Notes: generated by a model from the sequence alone, not told the origin. A DNA stretch of 64,000 nucleotides from Dermatemys mawii (GCA_007922305.1 ML677344.1:740546-804545); one strand, 5' to 3'. Counted from the stretch's first letter, positions 9,602 through 20,722 are shown. Program-made: numbers and translations.

Positions 9602-10506
9602 TACCTCTTGACCATGTAGTTGGCTGTGAAAGTGTGCACCGAGGACCAGGTGGTTGCTCTACAGATCTCCTGGATCGGGACCTGTGCCAGGAACTCTGTT
9701 GAAGACACTTGCTTCCTGGTTGAATGGGCCATGACCACTGGGGCTGGAACCTTGGCGAGGTCATAGCATGCACGAATGCGATCCGCGATCCATGAACATA
9801 TATGCTCTGCCAAGACCGGAAGGCCTTTCATTCTGTCAGCTATGGCAACAAACAACTGTGTTGACTTGCGTAAAGATCTAATCCACTCCGAGATTAGAAT
9901 GCCAGGGCCCTTCGGACATCCAGAGTATGCAGGCTACGGTGACTCGGATCTGTGTGGGGTTTAGGAAAGAACACTGGCAGGCCAATGTCCTGATCCATAT
10001 GAAACATGAAACTACCTTAGGGAGTAATTTAGGGTGTATCCAGACGTGATGGCAACCAGGAATGCCATCTTCCAGGAGAGGTGAAGGAGAGCACAAGAAG
10101 TGAGGGGCTCGAATGGAGGGCCCATGACCCTGGAAAGGACCAGATTTAGGTTCCAGAGTGGGATCGACGGGCGCGAGTATGGGAACACCCTCTCCAGCTC
10201 CTTGAGGAACTGCACCACCATGGGGTTAGAAAACACCGAACGCCTGGATTCCCCCAGATGGAATGCTGAAACGGCCGCCAGGTGCACTCTGATTGAAGAA
10301 GGGGCGAGACCGTGTTGCCTGAGGTGCAGGAGATATTCTAGGACAACTGGTGTGATGACCTCGAGTGGCCGTATCTGCCTGGGCTCACACCAGCAAGAGA
10401 ATCTTCTCCACTTAGCTAGGTAGGTCGCCCTAGTGAAGGGCTTCCTACTGCCAAGGATAATCTGTCTCACTGGAAGAGACACTGGCTCTCCACAGAGTTC
10501 AGCCAC
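9602..10506 (-). pseudogene. DIRS tyrosine recombinase relic
   Basis: This is a site-specific recombinase of the phage-integrase fold that would insert the circular DIRS DNA. The N-terminal core-binding part (10506-10012) is open: RKPFTRATYLAKWRRFSCWC, LEYLLHLRQHGLAPSSIRVH and LNLVLSRVMGPPFEPL. The catalytic part continues in other frames: HPKLLPKVVSCF (about 10040), then KSTQLFVAIADRMKGLPVL, then MAHSTRKQVSS with the His-x-x-Arg box, and finally HTFTANYMVKR with the presumed nucleophilic Tyr before the stop at about 9602. The first catalytic Arg region (usually SARR-like) is destroyed at ITSGYTLNY. At least two frameshifts make it a pseudogene. Confidence 0.82.
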
Positions 10507-11125
10507 AGAGCTTCCATCCGATCAGGTGGAGAGACTGTAGGTCCGTGTGGAGCAGGCGCCCGTGATCCTGTGCGATGAGATCCTGATGCACGGGTAACGC
10601 AATTGGGGCAGTCACGGACAACTCCAGGAGGGTTGTAAACCAGTGCTGGCAGGGCCAAGCTGGGGCAATCATGATCACTGTCGCATTGTCCCTGCAAATC
10701 TTTATAAGGGCCTTATGGACAAGCAGGACCAGAGGGAAGATATACTTCAGACTCCAACACCTGGACAGAAATTGTCACCACAAGGTCCAAGGGATCCCTG
10801 CACAGGTGATATATTCGGGCGAGCCACGCCTGCAAAGTCCTAACTTCAGTCGAGCGTACTTAACCACATATGCGCATGCAGCCATGTGACCAAGGAGCTG
10901 CAGGCAGCATCTGATCGTGGTGGTGGGAAACTGGAGCATCGATTCCACCACCTGCTGACCGGCCAGGAACATGGGTTCCGGAGGCCTGCTCACGCCTGCA
11001 CCGAGTCCAGCACTGCTCCGATAAATTCTAGCCTCAGCGTTGGTATCAGTGAGGATTTGGGCACGTTGATGAGGAGACCTAGTCTGTGGAAAGCGTCCAA
11101 AGCCACCGACACATGAGACCAGACA
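10507..11125 (-). pseudogene. DIRS RT/RNase H C-terminal relic
   Basis: Translated on the minus strand in shifting frames this gives DAFHRLGLLINVPKSSLIP and TLRLEFIGAVLDS (end of the RT), FPTTTIRCCLQLLGHMAAC (connection to RNase H) and IAPAWPRQHWFTTLLEL just before the recombinase. All are segments I associate with DIRS polyproteins. Stops and frameshifts occur every 100-200 bp. The upstream polymerase core has been lost at about 11125. Confidence 0.72.
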
Positions 11126-11274
11126 TCTAACTACTGATAACTGTAAAAATTCAGTTAAAGCACCAGATCAAGGCACTTTTATAAGCTGGAAGAAGCAAAA
11201 ATAAATAAAAGATAAAACAGAGTGGGGATTTCAGTGACTGAGATGAAGGAGTGAGAGTCTATTGTTTTCATTTA

Positions 11275-11445
11275 TTTGCATTACGGTCACACTGAACGGC
11301 CCCAGTCCCAGGATCAGGCTCCTGTTGTGCTAGGCACAAAACCAAGGAAAAAGACGACAGCCTCTCTATTCCCCAAGAACTAACCATCTAGGTTTATGAC
11401 AAGATGCAACAGGTGGCTGACAAAGACAATAGGCAAACAGTGTGA
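11275..11445 (-). repeat. SINE/MIR-like tail repeat
   Basis: CCCAGTCCCAGGATCAGGCT, TGTGCTAGGCACAAAACCAA and CCCCAAGAACTAACCATCTA match in order a tail block that also occurs at 19055-19260 and 48070-48260 in the same orientation, and reversed at 16030-16160. It is an old interspersed repeat, probably the 3' part of a tRNA-derived SINE of MIR/CORE type. Confidence 0.6.
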
Positions 11446-11638
11446 CGGGAGTGTAGGAAGGGGGAAACGGTAACAGCAAAACTAACATGCTTTGCATAAC
11501 AAGCCATAGTCTCAACTCGCCACCTGCCTAGAAAATACCAGCTGTCAATGTTCCATACACATGGCAGTAGAACAAAAGACAGATTACTGGGGGGCAGGAG
11601 GGTATATGAGTGATGAAGGAATTAAAACTTGCTAAATA

Positions 11639-12315
11639 CAATGGAGCCCTGCTATGACGCGACTGATGGGATCCAAGAAATCCCATCGCGCTAAATGCGG
11701 GGTCGAGTTATAGCGGGGTCCCACTCCCAGGCAGGCGGGGGCTGCGGCTTCTCTCCCCGCTGCCTAGAAGGGGAGAAGCTGAGGCCCCGCACCTGCCGGG
11801 GACAGAGAACTCCGGGGCTGCACACTGCAGCCCCAGAGCTCTCTGTGGAAGCCATGGCTCCCTGCCTGCTGGGACAGGGGACTCCAGGGCTGCAGGCACC
11901 GGTGTCCCTTGTCCCTGGCAAGCATGGGCACAGCGGCTTCCAGGGAAGTCACGGCTCCGTGCCTGCCGGGACAGGGGGCTGCAGCCCCAGAGTCCCCTGT
12001 CCCGGCAGGCGAGGAGCTGTGGCTTGCACAGCGAACTCCTGGGCTGCAGTCTGCAGCCCCGGAGTTCTCTGTCCCAGGCAGCTAGGGGCCGCAGCTTCTC
12101 TCCCCTGCTGGGCAGCAGGAAGAAAAGTCTTGACCCCCCCACCTACAGTCCGGAGTTCTCTGTCCCTCGCAGGGGAGGCTGCAGCTTCTCTCCTCGCTGC
12201 CCAGCAGGGGAGAAAAGCCGTGGGCCCCGCGCCTGCCAGTGACAGAGAGCAAGGACTTGGGAGCCACGGTATAATCACGCTATATCTGGATTCGCGTTAT
12301 ACCGGGGCTCCACTG
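11639..12315. mobile_element. Tigger-like non-autonomous element
   Basis: The ends CAATGGAGCCCTGCTATGAC and (reverse complement) CAGTGGAGCCCCGGTATAAC form an inverted repeat that continues into ACGCGA, with TA on both sides (11637-11638 and 12316-12317). TA duplication and CAGTGGAGCC-type ends suggest Tc1/mariner-Tigger. The interior is GC-rich and built of imperfect repeats of a block containing GGGACAGAGAACTCCGGGGC and GGCTGCAG, which creates long spurious open stretches on both strands. It encodes no transposase. Confidence 0.8.
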
Positions 12316-12591
12316 TATCGTGGAAGGAAATGTGAGTGTTTTATTAACCAATCAAACATGGTAATAATGCTCAGAATTTATGTTACCTGGAGTTTTTTGC
12401 TTGTTTGTGTAATTTCCCTGTAAAAGCCCTAGCAACATCCTACCAAGTAGGAAGTGAAAGAGAGAGGGAGCCGATTCATTGCCAAGCAAAACCCCAGCTC
12501 TGAACAATGCCAATTTACTGATAGAATTCTGCTATGAATCTTCAGGGCAGGGGGAGGAGGAGAACAGTATAGGACACAGACTTATGCTGGT

Positions 12592-12826
12592 CTACACTAC
12601 AAAGATTTGTTGGCATAGCTATGTTGGTAAGTAGCATGAAAAAAAACACCACCACCCTCTACCTGTCCTAGCTATGGTAGGAGAGAGCTTCTGTCAGCAT
12701 ACCTAATGTCATTCTGGGAGGCAGTGTGCTGGCATAAACTGCGCCTATTCTAGGGGGCTCTGCTGGTATAGCTATATTGGTATAGCTACAAAGGCAAAGC
12801 ATTTGTAGTGTACACAAGGCTTTAGA
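12592..12826. mobile_element. Harbinger-type MITE
   Basis: The ends TGGTCTACACTACAAAG and (reverse complement) GCCTTGTGTACACTACAAAT are inverted. The interior carries the CTATGTTGG / GGTATAGCTA motifs found in related MITEs. It has the same terminal motif as the Harbinger left end at 43331 and no ORF. Confidence 0.72.
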
Positions 12827-14344
12827 TTTTGAGACAGAGACTTAAATATTGTGATTGTACTTTATTCTCATTAAAAACAAGTCACCCTCTGGAGAAACAA
12901 TGCTTGAATTAAGTCAGCCAAGAGGATGAAAAGGAACTATACGCAGGTACAAAGAAATTCAACCAAACCTGGTAACGTGTGCCATTTTTAACAATAAAGC
13001 TCTCATTCTAGAGTCAACTGCCTAGCTGTGACTTACTTATACGGTAAGATTTTCAAAAAGAGGCAAAGATCTAAGCACAGAAACTAGGGATTCCCAAGTT
13101 TAGATCCTACTCTTCTACCACTGACTGACTCACAGTATGGCCACGGGTCAGTCCCAAACTCTGTGTTCCACCTTTCCTGTTTGTAAAATGGGAACCCCCT
13201 TCCTCCTAGGCTTTGTTGGGAGGACTGATGATTGTAAAGCACTTTGAAAATTAAACACACTGTGTAATAATATTAAAGGGATTATTTTTCTGAAGGTAAC
13301 TAGCAAATGGAGGAGAGAGGATTTGAGAGTATAAGAAGCTGACTCCACATAATTAACGAGAACCACCAAAACTGGAAGGTTCCTCAATAAGAGAGAGTGC
13401 AATGCACTGTGTGGCAATGTGCAACCTACTGGAGATACAAATTAGTGCCTCACGTCCAACAACCCTCATGTATAAAACTAAAGGGTCACAACAGATATCT
13501 TATTTTACTGACCAACGGCCCAATGCTGCTCACAGTTATGCGTGTGAGTCACTCTTATGTGAAGTCCCACTGGCTCCAATAAGACTCTACATGCGAGTAA
13601 TCTTCACACAGAAACAACTGTTTAAAGAATGGAGCCCCAAATATCACCGCACAATATTATATGCAACATATACTCAAGGGGGAGGAGACGTATCCTGAAA
13701 GAAATCTTTCCCAAACTCCTCCTCCTGGCCTTCAAACAACCCACCCAGTCTTGCCAAGCTCATTATCACAAGCATGCTCCCTACACAGCAGGGCTCACCA
13801 ACTCAAAGCTGCACCAGATCCAGCCAGAACAAAGGATGCAAAACCTGCTGACATATCTCCACTGCTATAATGATCAAGAACAAACAAAACTCACCTTTCA
13901 AGAGCTATGGGTCCCACACATGCCTATCACAACATGTGGTGTACCTCATCCAGTGCACTAAATGTCCCAACAATAACTATAGGGGTTAAACAAGACTATC
14001 ATTATGCTCTTGAACGAACTCTCACAGAAAAATGATAAAAGACAAAAAACACCATATCACCTGTAGATGAACTCTTTACACAAAGCCATAATTCTGTATT
14101 TAACGTCTCAGTCCTCTTCCTCAAAGGAAACCTCCACAACACTTCAAAGGATGAGCCTGGAAACTTAAATTCTTAACTATAGTGGACACTAAAAATCACA
14201 AACTGAACAAAGACACTTGATTTATGGCTTGTTACAACAATCTACTAATCCCTCCCCACCTCCTCCCCCACCGCCTATAATTGGAGAATTAAACCAGCTG
14301 TTACACCTGGTATTTAGATGTGCCACTCTGAGAACATTTCCCAG
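12827..14344. other. Mostly unassigned, with one SINE-like piece
   Basis: At about 13090-13270 an old SINE/MIR-like body can be seen: TTTGTAAAATGGGAACCCCC followed by GATTGTAAAGCACTTTGAAA. I recognise nothing in the remainder, including the weakly open 13397-13961 stretch. Confidence 0.5.
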
Positions 14345-14440
14345 ACCTGAAGGACTCTGCATAGCTCGAAAGTTTGTCTCTCTCGCCAACTGAAGTTGGT
14401 CCAGTAAAGGATATTACCTTCACCCACCTTGTCACCATAC
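14345..14440 (+). mobile_element. Terminal fragment of a Penelope-like repeat
   Basis: Same layout as 3320-3425: a hammerhead-like block, then CCAACTGAAGTTGGTCCAGT and GGATATTACCTTCACCCACC. Only the end of the element is present. Confidence 0.62.
14347..14372 (+). ncRNA. Hammerhead-ribozyme-like motif, GAAA intact
   Basis: CTGAAGG (14347-14353) occupies the CUGANGA box with one change at the last base. A weak stem II follows, and the second core box GAAA (14368-14371) is intact, followed by a G. It is the second-best core match in the window. Stem III/I partners are not clearly preserved, so activity is doubtful. Confidence 0.5.
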
Positions 14441-14579
14441 AGTATTAACGTAAGTCCAAAATTTACCATGGCTTTGGATTTTTCTTTTATCTACCCAAGA
14501 TTCTTTGTAGCACATAGAAATAAAGGAATAACTCTCCTGACACCATCATGTCTATCTTCAGTACTTATCTGACCTCACT

Positions 14580-14826
14580 TATTATAGTATCTGAGCACTT
14601 TGCAATCCAACATTTATCCTTAAAAGCTATGATGCAGAGCTGTGCTATTATCTCAATTTTACAGATGGGGAACAGAGGCACAGAGAGGCTAAGTGACTTG
14701 CGACCAATCCCCAATTGAATCATCCAACAGAGTTTTGTCCTATATCCTAAATGGCCCCCTCAAGGATTGAACCCACAACCTTGGGTTTAGCAGGCCAATG
14801 CTCAAACCACTGAGCTATCCCTCCTG
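14580..14826. repeat. SINE-like tail followed by tRNA-derived SINE
   Basis: 14580-14715 holds a plus-oriented MIR/CORE-like body with CTCAATTTTACAGATGGGGA and CACAGAGAGGCTAAGTGACT. 14715-14826 is the reverse complement of a tRNA-like SINE head. On the minus strand it reads GGGATAGCTCAGTGGTTTGA (A-box) and then GTGGGTTCAATCCTTGAGG (B-box). A second copy of the tRNA-like part lies at 62318-62502. This is a turtle-type tRNA-derived SINE as far as I recognise it. Confidence 0.72.
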
Positions 14827-14949
14827 CAACAGGCATTTAAAAAACTGCTAGGAAAGCTAAAAAACACACCCACAGAACCACTCAAATACAGAACTAACAT
14901 GACACATGCTAAACTTAGTGTTCACTTTTCTTTTTTGCTTCTTATCTGT

Positions 14950-15270
14950 CCTTCCTATATCTATTTGGATTGTAAGCTCTTCAGGGCAGGTTCTGTGTCT
15001 CCCTATTTGTCTACAAGCACAATTTGGGCACAATATTAATACTAAATAATACTACCTCTCTAAACAACACTGAAACTTAAGGCACTCACTGAACATGATC
15101 ACTTCCCCTGTTGTTGTCTTCTCCCCACACGCATGTGTATGTTTTATGATACACTTACATCTAAGTTCTTTGGGGAAGGCACTGTATTTTTATTACGTGT
15201 GCATAGCAGCCAGTATAATGGGTTTTTGATCCCCAGCTGAGGCTTCTCAGTATTACTGCAGCACAAATCA
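14950..15270 (+). repeat. Two diverged SINE-tail-like repeats
   Basis: GGATTGTAAGCTCTTCAGGG with GTTCTGTGTCTCCCT (about 14968-15060) and TCTAAGTTCTTTGGGGAAGG with CACTGTATTTTTATTA (about 15160-15260) are two diverged versions of the same interspersed tail block seen elsewhere in this window. Confidence 0.5.
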
Positions 15271-16029
15271 ATAATCACGATCAAATATTTATACTTTAAA
15301 AAAAAAAAAAATCATTGCTTTGAATCTGGAATGTCACCACTACAGTTACTGGTGTTTGTTCAAAGCAAAGGGACAAATTAATAAGCAATAACTCTAATTC
15401 TGATTTCACAATAACCAGTCCTTCTACAGACAGGTCCATTGCAGAGAGTAAAGGCTTTGTCCAGTTATGTTTTTCCTTAGCCTTAATGCACAAGATCTTT
15501 TGTTCAGTTCAGACATCTTAGCACTTTCAGAACCACTCATGCCATTAAACGTACAAGACAGCAACTCTGAGGAGACCCATAATCATTCTCCAGCCTGCTG
15601 TTCACAAAGGCAGGCGGGGAACAAAGCCAGTTTTCACAGTGAATTGCAGAATTAGGTATTTTATATCTAGGCACAAAAACGAGTTTAAGACAATACTCGC
15701 AGGAATTAGCTCCACTCGAAAAAGAGAACTCGGTCCTTTTCTTCCAGTCTGGGTCGTGGATCATTTGGGGATCTTGCAAACAGATGGGTATTACTAATCG
15801 TAAAGAAAAAGGAAGATTGTCTCTAAGATATGTCTATTTCTAAACTAACTATCAGTCCACCTCTTCCAAGCAGAGAACAGCAGGCAATTTCCTTTGCCAT
15901 CAGCTTCCTTTCATGCCATCGAAAACTAAATCAGTGAAATGGAACAAAACCAGAGATCACTGCAGATGTCACTCTATTCAATGATCGGTGTGCCAAATTT
16001 TCTGGGATTGGTTCAGATTACAGTGGTAT
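15271..16029. other. Unassigned sequence
   Basis: An A-run lies at about 15298-15311. No gene or known repeat is visible. The minus-strand open stretch at 15537-15779 lacks supporting features. Confidence 0.45.
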
Positions 16030-16160
16030 TACAAAGCACTTCTTTTAGATTGTTAGCATTTGGAGGCAGGGATTGTTATTTTCTATACCTCTCTTCAGAG
16101 CCTTGCACAATGGGGCTCAACCTGTTAGTAGGCTGCAGGTGCTACTGCATATAAATACTA
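16030..16160 (+). repeat. SINE-tail-like repeat
   Basis: GGAGGCAGGGATTGTTATTT and AGCCTTGCACAATGGGGCTC match the tail block of the interspersed repeats at 11275 and 19055, in reverse orientation. Its last 30 bases (16131-16160) are repeated exactly at 16329-16358, beyond the microsatellite. Confidence 0.6.
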
Positions 16161-16328
16161 CTACTATATACTACTAGTATATACTACTATAGTACTACAT
16201 AGTACTAGTATAGTACTACATAGTACTAGTACTACTATATACTATAGTAGTACTAGTATATAGTACTGTAGTACTATATACTAGTAGTATATAGTAGTAT
16301 AGTACTATACTACTATATACTACTAGTG
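16161..16328. repeat. TAC/TAG-rich self-complementary microsatellite
   Basis: A 168-bp tract made almost only of TAC, TAG and TATA words, such as ACTACTATATACTACTAG and TATAGTACTACATAGTACTA. It is extensively self-complementary. A perfect 30-bp direct repeat lies on both sides, so the tract probably expanded inside the end of the SINE-like repeat. Confidence 0.9.
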
Positions 16329-16469
16329 GGCTGCAGGTGCTACTGCATATAAATACTAACAATGTTGGCCTTCTCTCCTGAGTGATTAGCCAACACTCAG
16401 GGTATTGCAGGATTTCCATTAGAAGACTCAATGAACACTACAAGTCAGCTTATACCCTAGTGCAATCCT

Positions 16470-17575
16470 CAGGGTGGATAAAAATCAATTATTTTAAAAA
16501 ATGATTTTTTTTTATTTAAATCGATTTTTTGATCAAATGCTTTCTGAGAAAAATCTTATCTAAAGATAGTTTTAATTAAGATACATTATAGCTCAAAGAT
16601 ATCTCATCATGGAATAGGGATTATGAATTCTAATTCTATAGTATGAGACAATATATTCATGTAATGTTTAAGAAAAGTTTTGTAAATGAGTTCCAATAGT
16701 TCACGGATTAGGGACCCAAATTTATGGCATTCCAGGGTCTTCTGTAGAGATTATTTAGGTTAATCTACCCACCCAATGGGACTCTGTGTTCAGTCTAAAA
16801 GATACCATCAGAGATGCTTAGTTTTGCAGTTCTCAAACTGTGGATTTGTGTCTCCAGAGGTAACATGTTTGTTAACAGCAAAAATGTATTTCAATAAATA
16901 ATATAGACAGGTGAGAAATAATGGACCTCAACTCTACTGTCCCTCTGCAAATTTGTGTACACAGAGTCAATCCCTTACCTCTCTCTAAAAGTGCAAAGTT
17001 TCAAAAGTTCAATGAACAGAAGATTATTGGGGGCGGAACAGATCTGGACAAGGAGAAGTCTGGAGATAAATGTGAGAAGCGAGGGACATATGCTTGTTTT
17101 GTTAAAATATTTTATGTTTGCTATTGAAGAAAAATATCCAGAATACTTAACATTGCAGTTTTAGTTTAAAAAAAACAATTTAAACGTCTGTCTGGTGATA
17201 TGCTCTTCCTAATACAGCCTGGCAAGAAAATCCTCCAAATATTAATGATTAGCCTGTTGAATTGGACAGGACTTTCCATTGACTTCATAAATATCTGCTT
17301 CAATTCCTCTGGTAAGTTAAATAACCAAAACAATCATGCATTTTCTGATCTAGGTGTAAGTCTAATCTGAAAAGTCTTCAAAATAAACCACTGTTTAAAC
17401 ATGTATAGTGTGTACCTTCTGAAAATGAAACCTACACATCTATCTGAGTTGTGAAGAATATGTATTAAGGTTATAAGAACCAACAAGAATGCACTTTTAT
17501 GTAGAAAACCATGATTAAATACAGTCTTCCCGATCAGTGATTTAAATCAATTTGATTTAAATCAAATCCACCCTG
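16470..17575. mobile_element. hAT-type non-autonomous element with 8-bp TSD
   Basis: The element starts CAGGGTGGATAAAAATCAAT and ends (reverse complement) CAGGGTGGATTTGATTTAAA. GCAATCCT (16462-16469) and GCAATCCC (17576-17583) flank it as a 7-of-8 target-site duplication. An 8-bp TSD with CAGGG ends is typical of hAT. The 1.1-kb interior is AT-rich and non-coding. Confidence 0.88.
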
Positions 17576-17583
17576 GCAATCCC

Positions 17584-18796
17584 GTTTATTTACAAAGGAT
17601 GTACACAAAGTCTTGTTTCCCTGAACACAGTAGAAACAAAAGGAGACTGTTTTCTTTCTCACACTGTTCAAGTCTGCCCTGTGCAGACTGCTCTGTGCAA
17701 GAAGGAGCTCTGTCCCTCTACTCCCCGTCAGGGACACAATCACAACTGCTTCTAGAGCAGTCTGCTGGTGCTCTGTTCACTTTTTTCTCTCTCACACACA
17801 CAGTTTGCCAAACAAACCCATAATCTGTGTTGGTAAATCAGAGAAGGAACCAGTCAGCCAGCACAGCTTAACTTCTGAAAAGGCTTTCCCCTGCGCCTTA
17901 GCTGGAAACAGTAAATGCCACCAATCATCTCACCATATGAAGTTCTTAACTGGTCTTCCCGTTTCACCTGACAGAAGAGTGCTCAACACACCCATCGGCT
18001 TTAATGTGGTCCACAATGGTCTGTAGATCAAAGATCCACTTGATGGCGGCTATTAGCACTTTCCAGCAAAAAATAATATTAATGAATTGGGAAATGATCA
18101 CGCAGCATCTTTTCTGGATTGCCTTCAAAAGCCTTCAAGGTTATTTGCCATAAGAATAAAATTACTTTAAAGGAAAACTGACAGGATGTACTCAGCAATG
18201 TGGTTTTCATCTTCTACATACATGGAACTGTTTCAGTGGGCTGCAATTTATCTGAACACTGAGTAATTTATAGCAGCAATGCTATATAAACAGAAAAACA
18301 TACTAAATAAAGGAGAATATTACAAACTCATCCTCAGTATACCTTCATTATTAATGTTATTACTGTTCCATTAACTTCACTGGAGTTACATTAAGGATTA
18401 ATTTGTCCCAGGACAACTCACATTTGTTTATTCACTTCACATTTGTGCTTTCAACTTCTTTTGTGTATTTCAAAGTTGTTGAAATTTGGAGAAACCTTTG
18501 TATTTTATCATCACGTCAGTGTGTTCCCCTCCAGTGTGGTGGCTTATTTTTTCCAGAATTTCCATACCACTATTAAAGAATTTCCTGAGCTATGTATTGT
18601 TTAAAAGCAGGTATGGAAAGGCAACAAGCATTCAAAACAACCCACTGCCAGAAAAAGAGTCAAGTTCCTTTAGGGAGTTCAGATAAGTGAAGTCGGAATA
18701 GGCGATTTCCCCAAGGCCTGTCTGCTTACCAGGACTTCAGCGATGGACCTACTATTTTTACTATAGAACAACACTCAGAGGCCCCATCAGGCTTGG
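17584..18796. other. Unassigned sequence
   Basis: No gene, RNA or known repeat is recognised. It may be intronic or intergenic. Confidence 0.45.
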
Positions 18797-19055
18797 TCTG
18801 TACTTAAAAAATTATGTCAGCACAGTTCTGTTGGTGAGGGGTGTGAAAAATACATGCTCCTGACCCACACAGTTATGCCGATAAACCCCGCAGAGTAGAT
18901 GCTGCAATGTCAATAGAAGAGTAGTTCTGCCAACACAGCCAATGTCAATCAGGGAGGCGGTGTTCCTACACGCAGAGAAATTTCTTCTGTCGGTATAAGC
19001 TACGTCTACACTAGCAATGATGATATAGACTCCACAGTGCAGACACATCCTCAGT
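18797..19055. mobile_element. Harbinger-type MITE, decayed
   Basis: GCTTGGTCTGTACTTAAAAA at the left and (reverse complement) GAGGATGTGTCTGCACTGTG at the right are degenerate inverted ends. GGTATAAGCTACGTCTACACTAGC near 18994-19016 repeats the family terminal motif internally, so two elements may overlap here. Confidence 0.6.
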
Positions 19056-19265
19056 ACTGAGGCCCCACTATGTCTGGGCAGTGCCAAGCACATAGCAATA
19101 GACAGTCCTTGCCCCAGAGAGCATAAAACCTTAAAGACAAGATGTGACAACAAACAGAAAGGAGAGTGAGGATAACTATAGTAGATCCCATGGTTACACA
19201 GACTCAGTGAAGGTGCATCAAACAGCAGGCTCAAATGACACACAGAAAGCAGTCCCTCCATATGT
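19056..19265 (-). repeat. SINE/MIR-like tail repeat
   Basis: GGCCCCACTATGTCTGGGCA, GTCCTTGCCCCAGAGAGCAT and CTTAAAGACAAGATGTGACA follow the same order as the copies at 11275 and 48070. Confidence 0.6.
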
Positions 19266-19395
19266 TAGGCAGTCTTCCGAAGGCAGATCTGACTCCTAGG
19301 GTACCCCTCTGTCTTGTAAAATTCTCCAGTTTAGGTGGAAGGACACACACACATACCCCGGTGTTCAGTCACAGGGTCTGTGTCTAGGAACTCTT

Positions 19396-19699
19396 TGACC
19401 TGGTCTACACTAGAAAATTAAGTCTGCTTAACTATATTGCTCAGGGATGTGAATTTTTCACACTTACACCCCTGAAACTCACACCCCTGAATGTCACAGT
19501 TAAGCCGACCTAACCCCCGGTGTAGACAGCTGTAGGTGGATGGAAGAATTCTTCTGGCAACCTAGTTACTGGCTCTCTGGGGACGTGAATTACCTCTGAC
19601 AATGGGAGAACCCCTTCCATCAGTGTAGCTAGTGTCTACACCGAAGCACTTCTACAGCACAGCGGTTCCGCTGGAGCATTTTAAGTGCAGACATGCCCT
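19396..19699. mobile_element. Harbinger-type MITE
   Basis: GACCTGGTCTACACTAGAAA at the left and (reverse complement) GGGCATGTCTGCACTTAAAA at the right form the inverted ends. The interior includes CCGACCTAACCCCCGGTGTA and TGTCTACACCGAAGCAC. It is about 304 bp and non-coding. Confidence 0.78.
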
Positions 19700-20289
19700 T
19701 CATTCGTGGAACGCCAGGGTGTAAATCTACCATGCGCTAGCCTGCTCTGCACTAGGAGTCTGTGTGGACTCTGCTAAAAGTTCCCTTGCACGCTTTGGTG
19801 TGGTCTGCTCCGAAAGAGGAATAGATTAAAGCACACTACAGAACTTTTAATGCACGGCTGCAGAGTCCACACAGTTAGTGCACTGCACACTAGCAAGAGG
19901 TAAATTTACATCCCAGCTTGCTGTGAACTAAGAGTTCTTCTAGACAAGCCCACATAAAGCCCCTATATCTCTGGCACCTCTTGTCTCTTACATCTCTGTT
20001 ATCCTCAGAGACCTGAAGCAAAGTCAGCACACAGGAGCAGAAACCAGTACCACCCTGATCTTGTATTGTCCAAACACAGCGGGGGGGGGGGGGGTGAGAA
20101 TCACGTTCACTAGGCCTGAGGTTCTTCACTGCTAGAGGGGCTGGGAAGCAGTTTTACCTCCCGGGAGACAAAACTGAAGATTCTGATATGGGAAACAACC
20201 TATGCGTGGGAGGATGGCATCATCAAAATCTCAAGAGTCCTCTCCATTTGCTTGCAGAGAGAAGCATGACTCAAGTATTTGGACTGGTA
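19700..20289. other. Unassigned, with a G homopolymer
   Basis: A run of about 14 G lies at 20080-20093. Otherwise I see no gene or known repeat. An inverted pair (CACACTAGC / GCTAGCCTG region, 19733-19895) hints at another old MITE. Confidence 0.4.
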
Positions 20290-20297
20290 CAGAACAC

Positions 20298-20714
20298 CAT
20301 AGGTGCTGACTCTGTAGGTGCTCACGGGCTGGAGCCCCATGGAAAAAAATTAGTGGGTGCTCAGCACCTACTGGCACCCAGCACCTCCCACCTGCCCACC
20401 GCCCCACTGATCAGCACCTCCCCCTCCCTCCCAGTGCCCAACACCCAGCACGATTAGCTGTTTTGCAGGAGGCTCTGGGAGAGAGGGTGGAGGAATGGGG
20501 ATGGGATATGCTGGGGGAGGAGGGCAGAACTGGGCAGGAAAAGAGTAGAGATGGGGGCTTGTAGGAAGAGATGGGGTGGAGGCAAGGCCAGGGAGGAGGG
20601 GGAGCAGGGCCAGGACGGAGCAGAGGCAGGAGCTTGGGGGAAGGGATTGGGTGAAGAACATGACCGGGGCAGAGTTGGGGGTTCCCCTGGGCCCAGAGGA
20701 AGCCGGCACCTATG
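20298..20714. mobile_element. hAT-type element with 8-bp TSD
   Basis: The ends CATAGGTGCTGACTC and (reverse complement) CATAGGTGCCGGCTTC are inverted. The flanks CAGAACAC (20290-20297) and TAGAACAC (20715-20722) agree at 7 of 8 positions. The interior is GC-rich, with GGGGGAGG-type repeats that give spurious long open stretches on the minus strand. It carries no transposase. Confidence 0.85.
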
Positions 20715-20722
20715 TAGAACAC

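Larger units (their letters stand above)
9058..11125 (-). mobile_element. Truncated DIRS-type retrotransposon
   Basis: Read on the minus strand, the element runs from the end of a reverse transcriptase (about 11125) through an RNase H region to a tyrosine recombinase (10506-9602), and then into terminal repeats (9471-9058). This gene order, with a recombinase in place of an integrase, is that of DIRS retrotransposons, which insert as circles through a tyrosine recombinase. The front half (gag and most of RT) is missing. Many frameshifts show that it is dead. Confidence 0.82.

Noticed and set aside
11695..12423. 242-codon open stretch
   Set aside because: Runs through and past the right end of the Tigger-like element. 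Repeated GC blocks make several frames open at once.
14715..14826. Functional tRNA gene
   Set aside because: A- and B-box-like words exist, but the cloverleaf is not complete, it is part of a SINE, and a second copy lies at 62318.
16161..16328. CRISPR-like array
   Set aside because: There are no repeat/spacer units; it is a trinucleotide-type microsatellite in a vertebrate genome.
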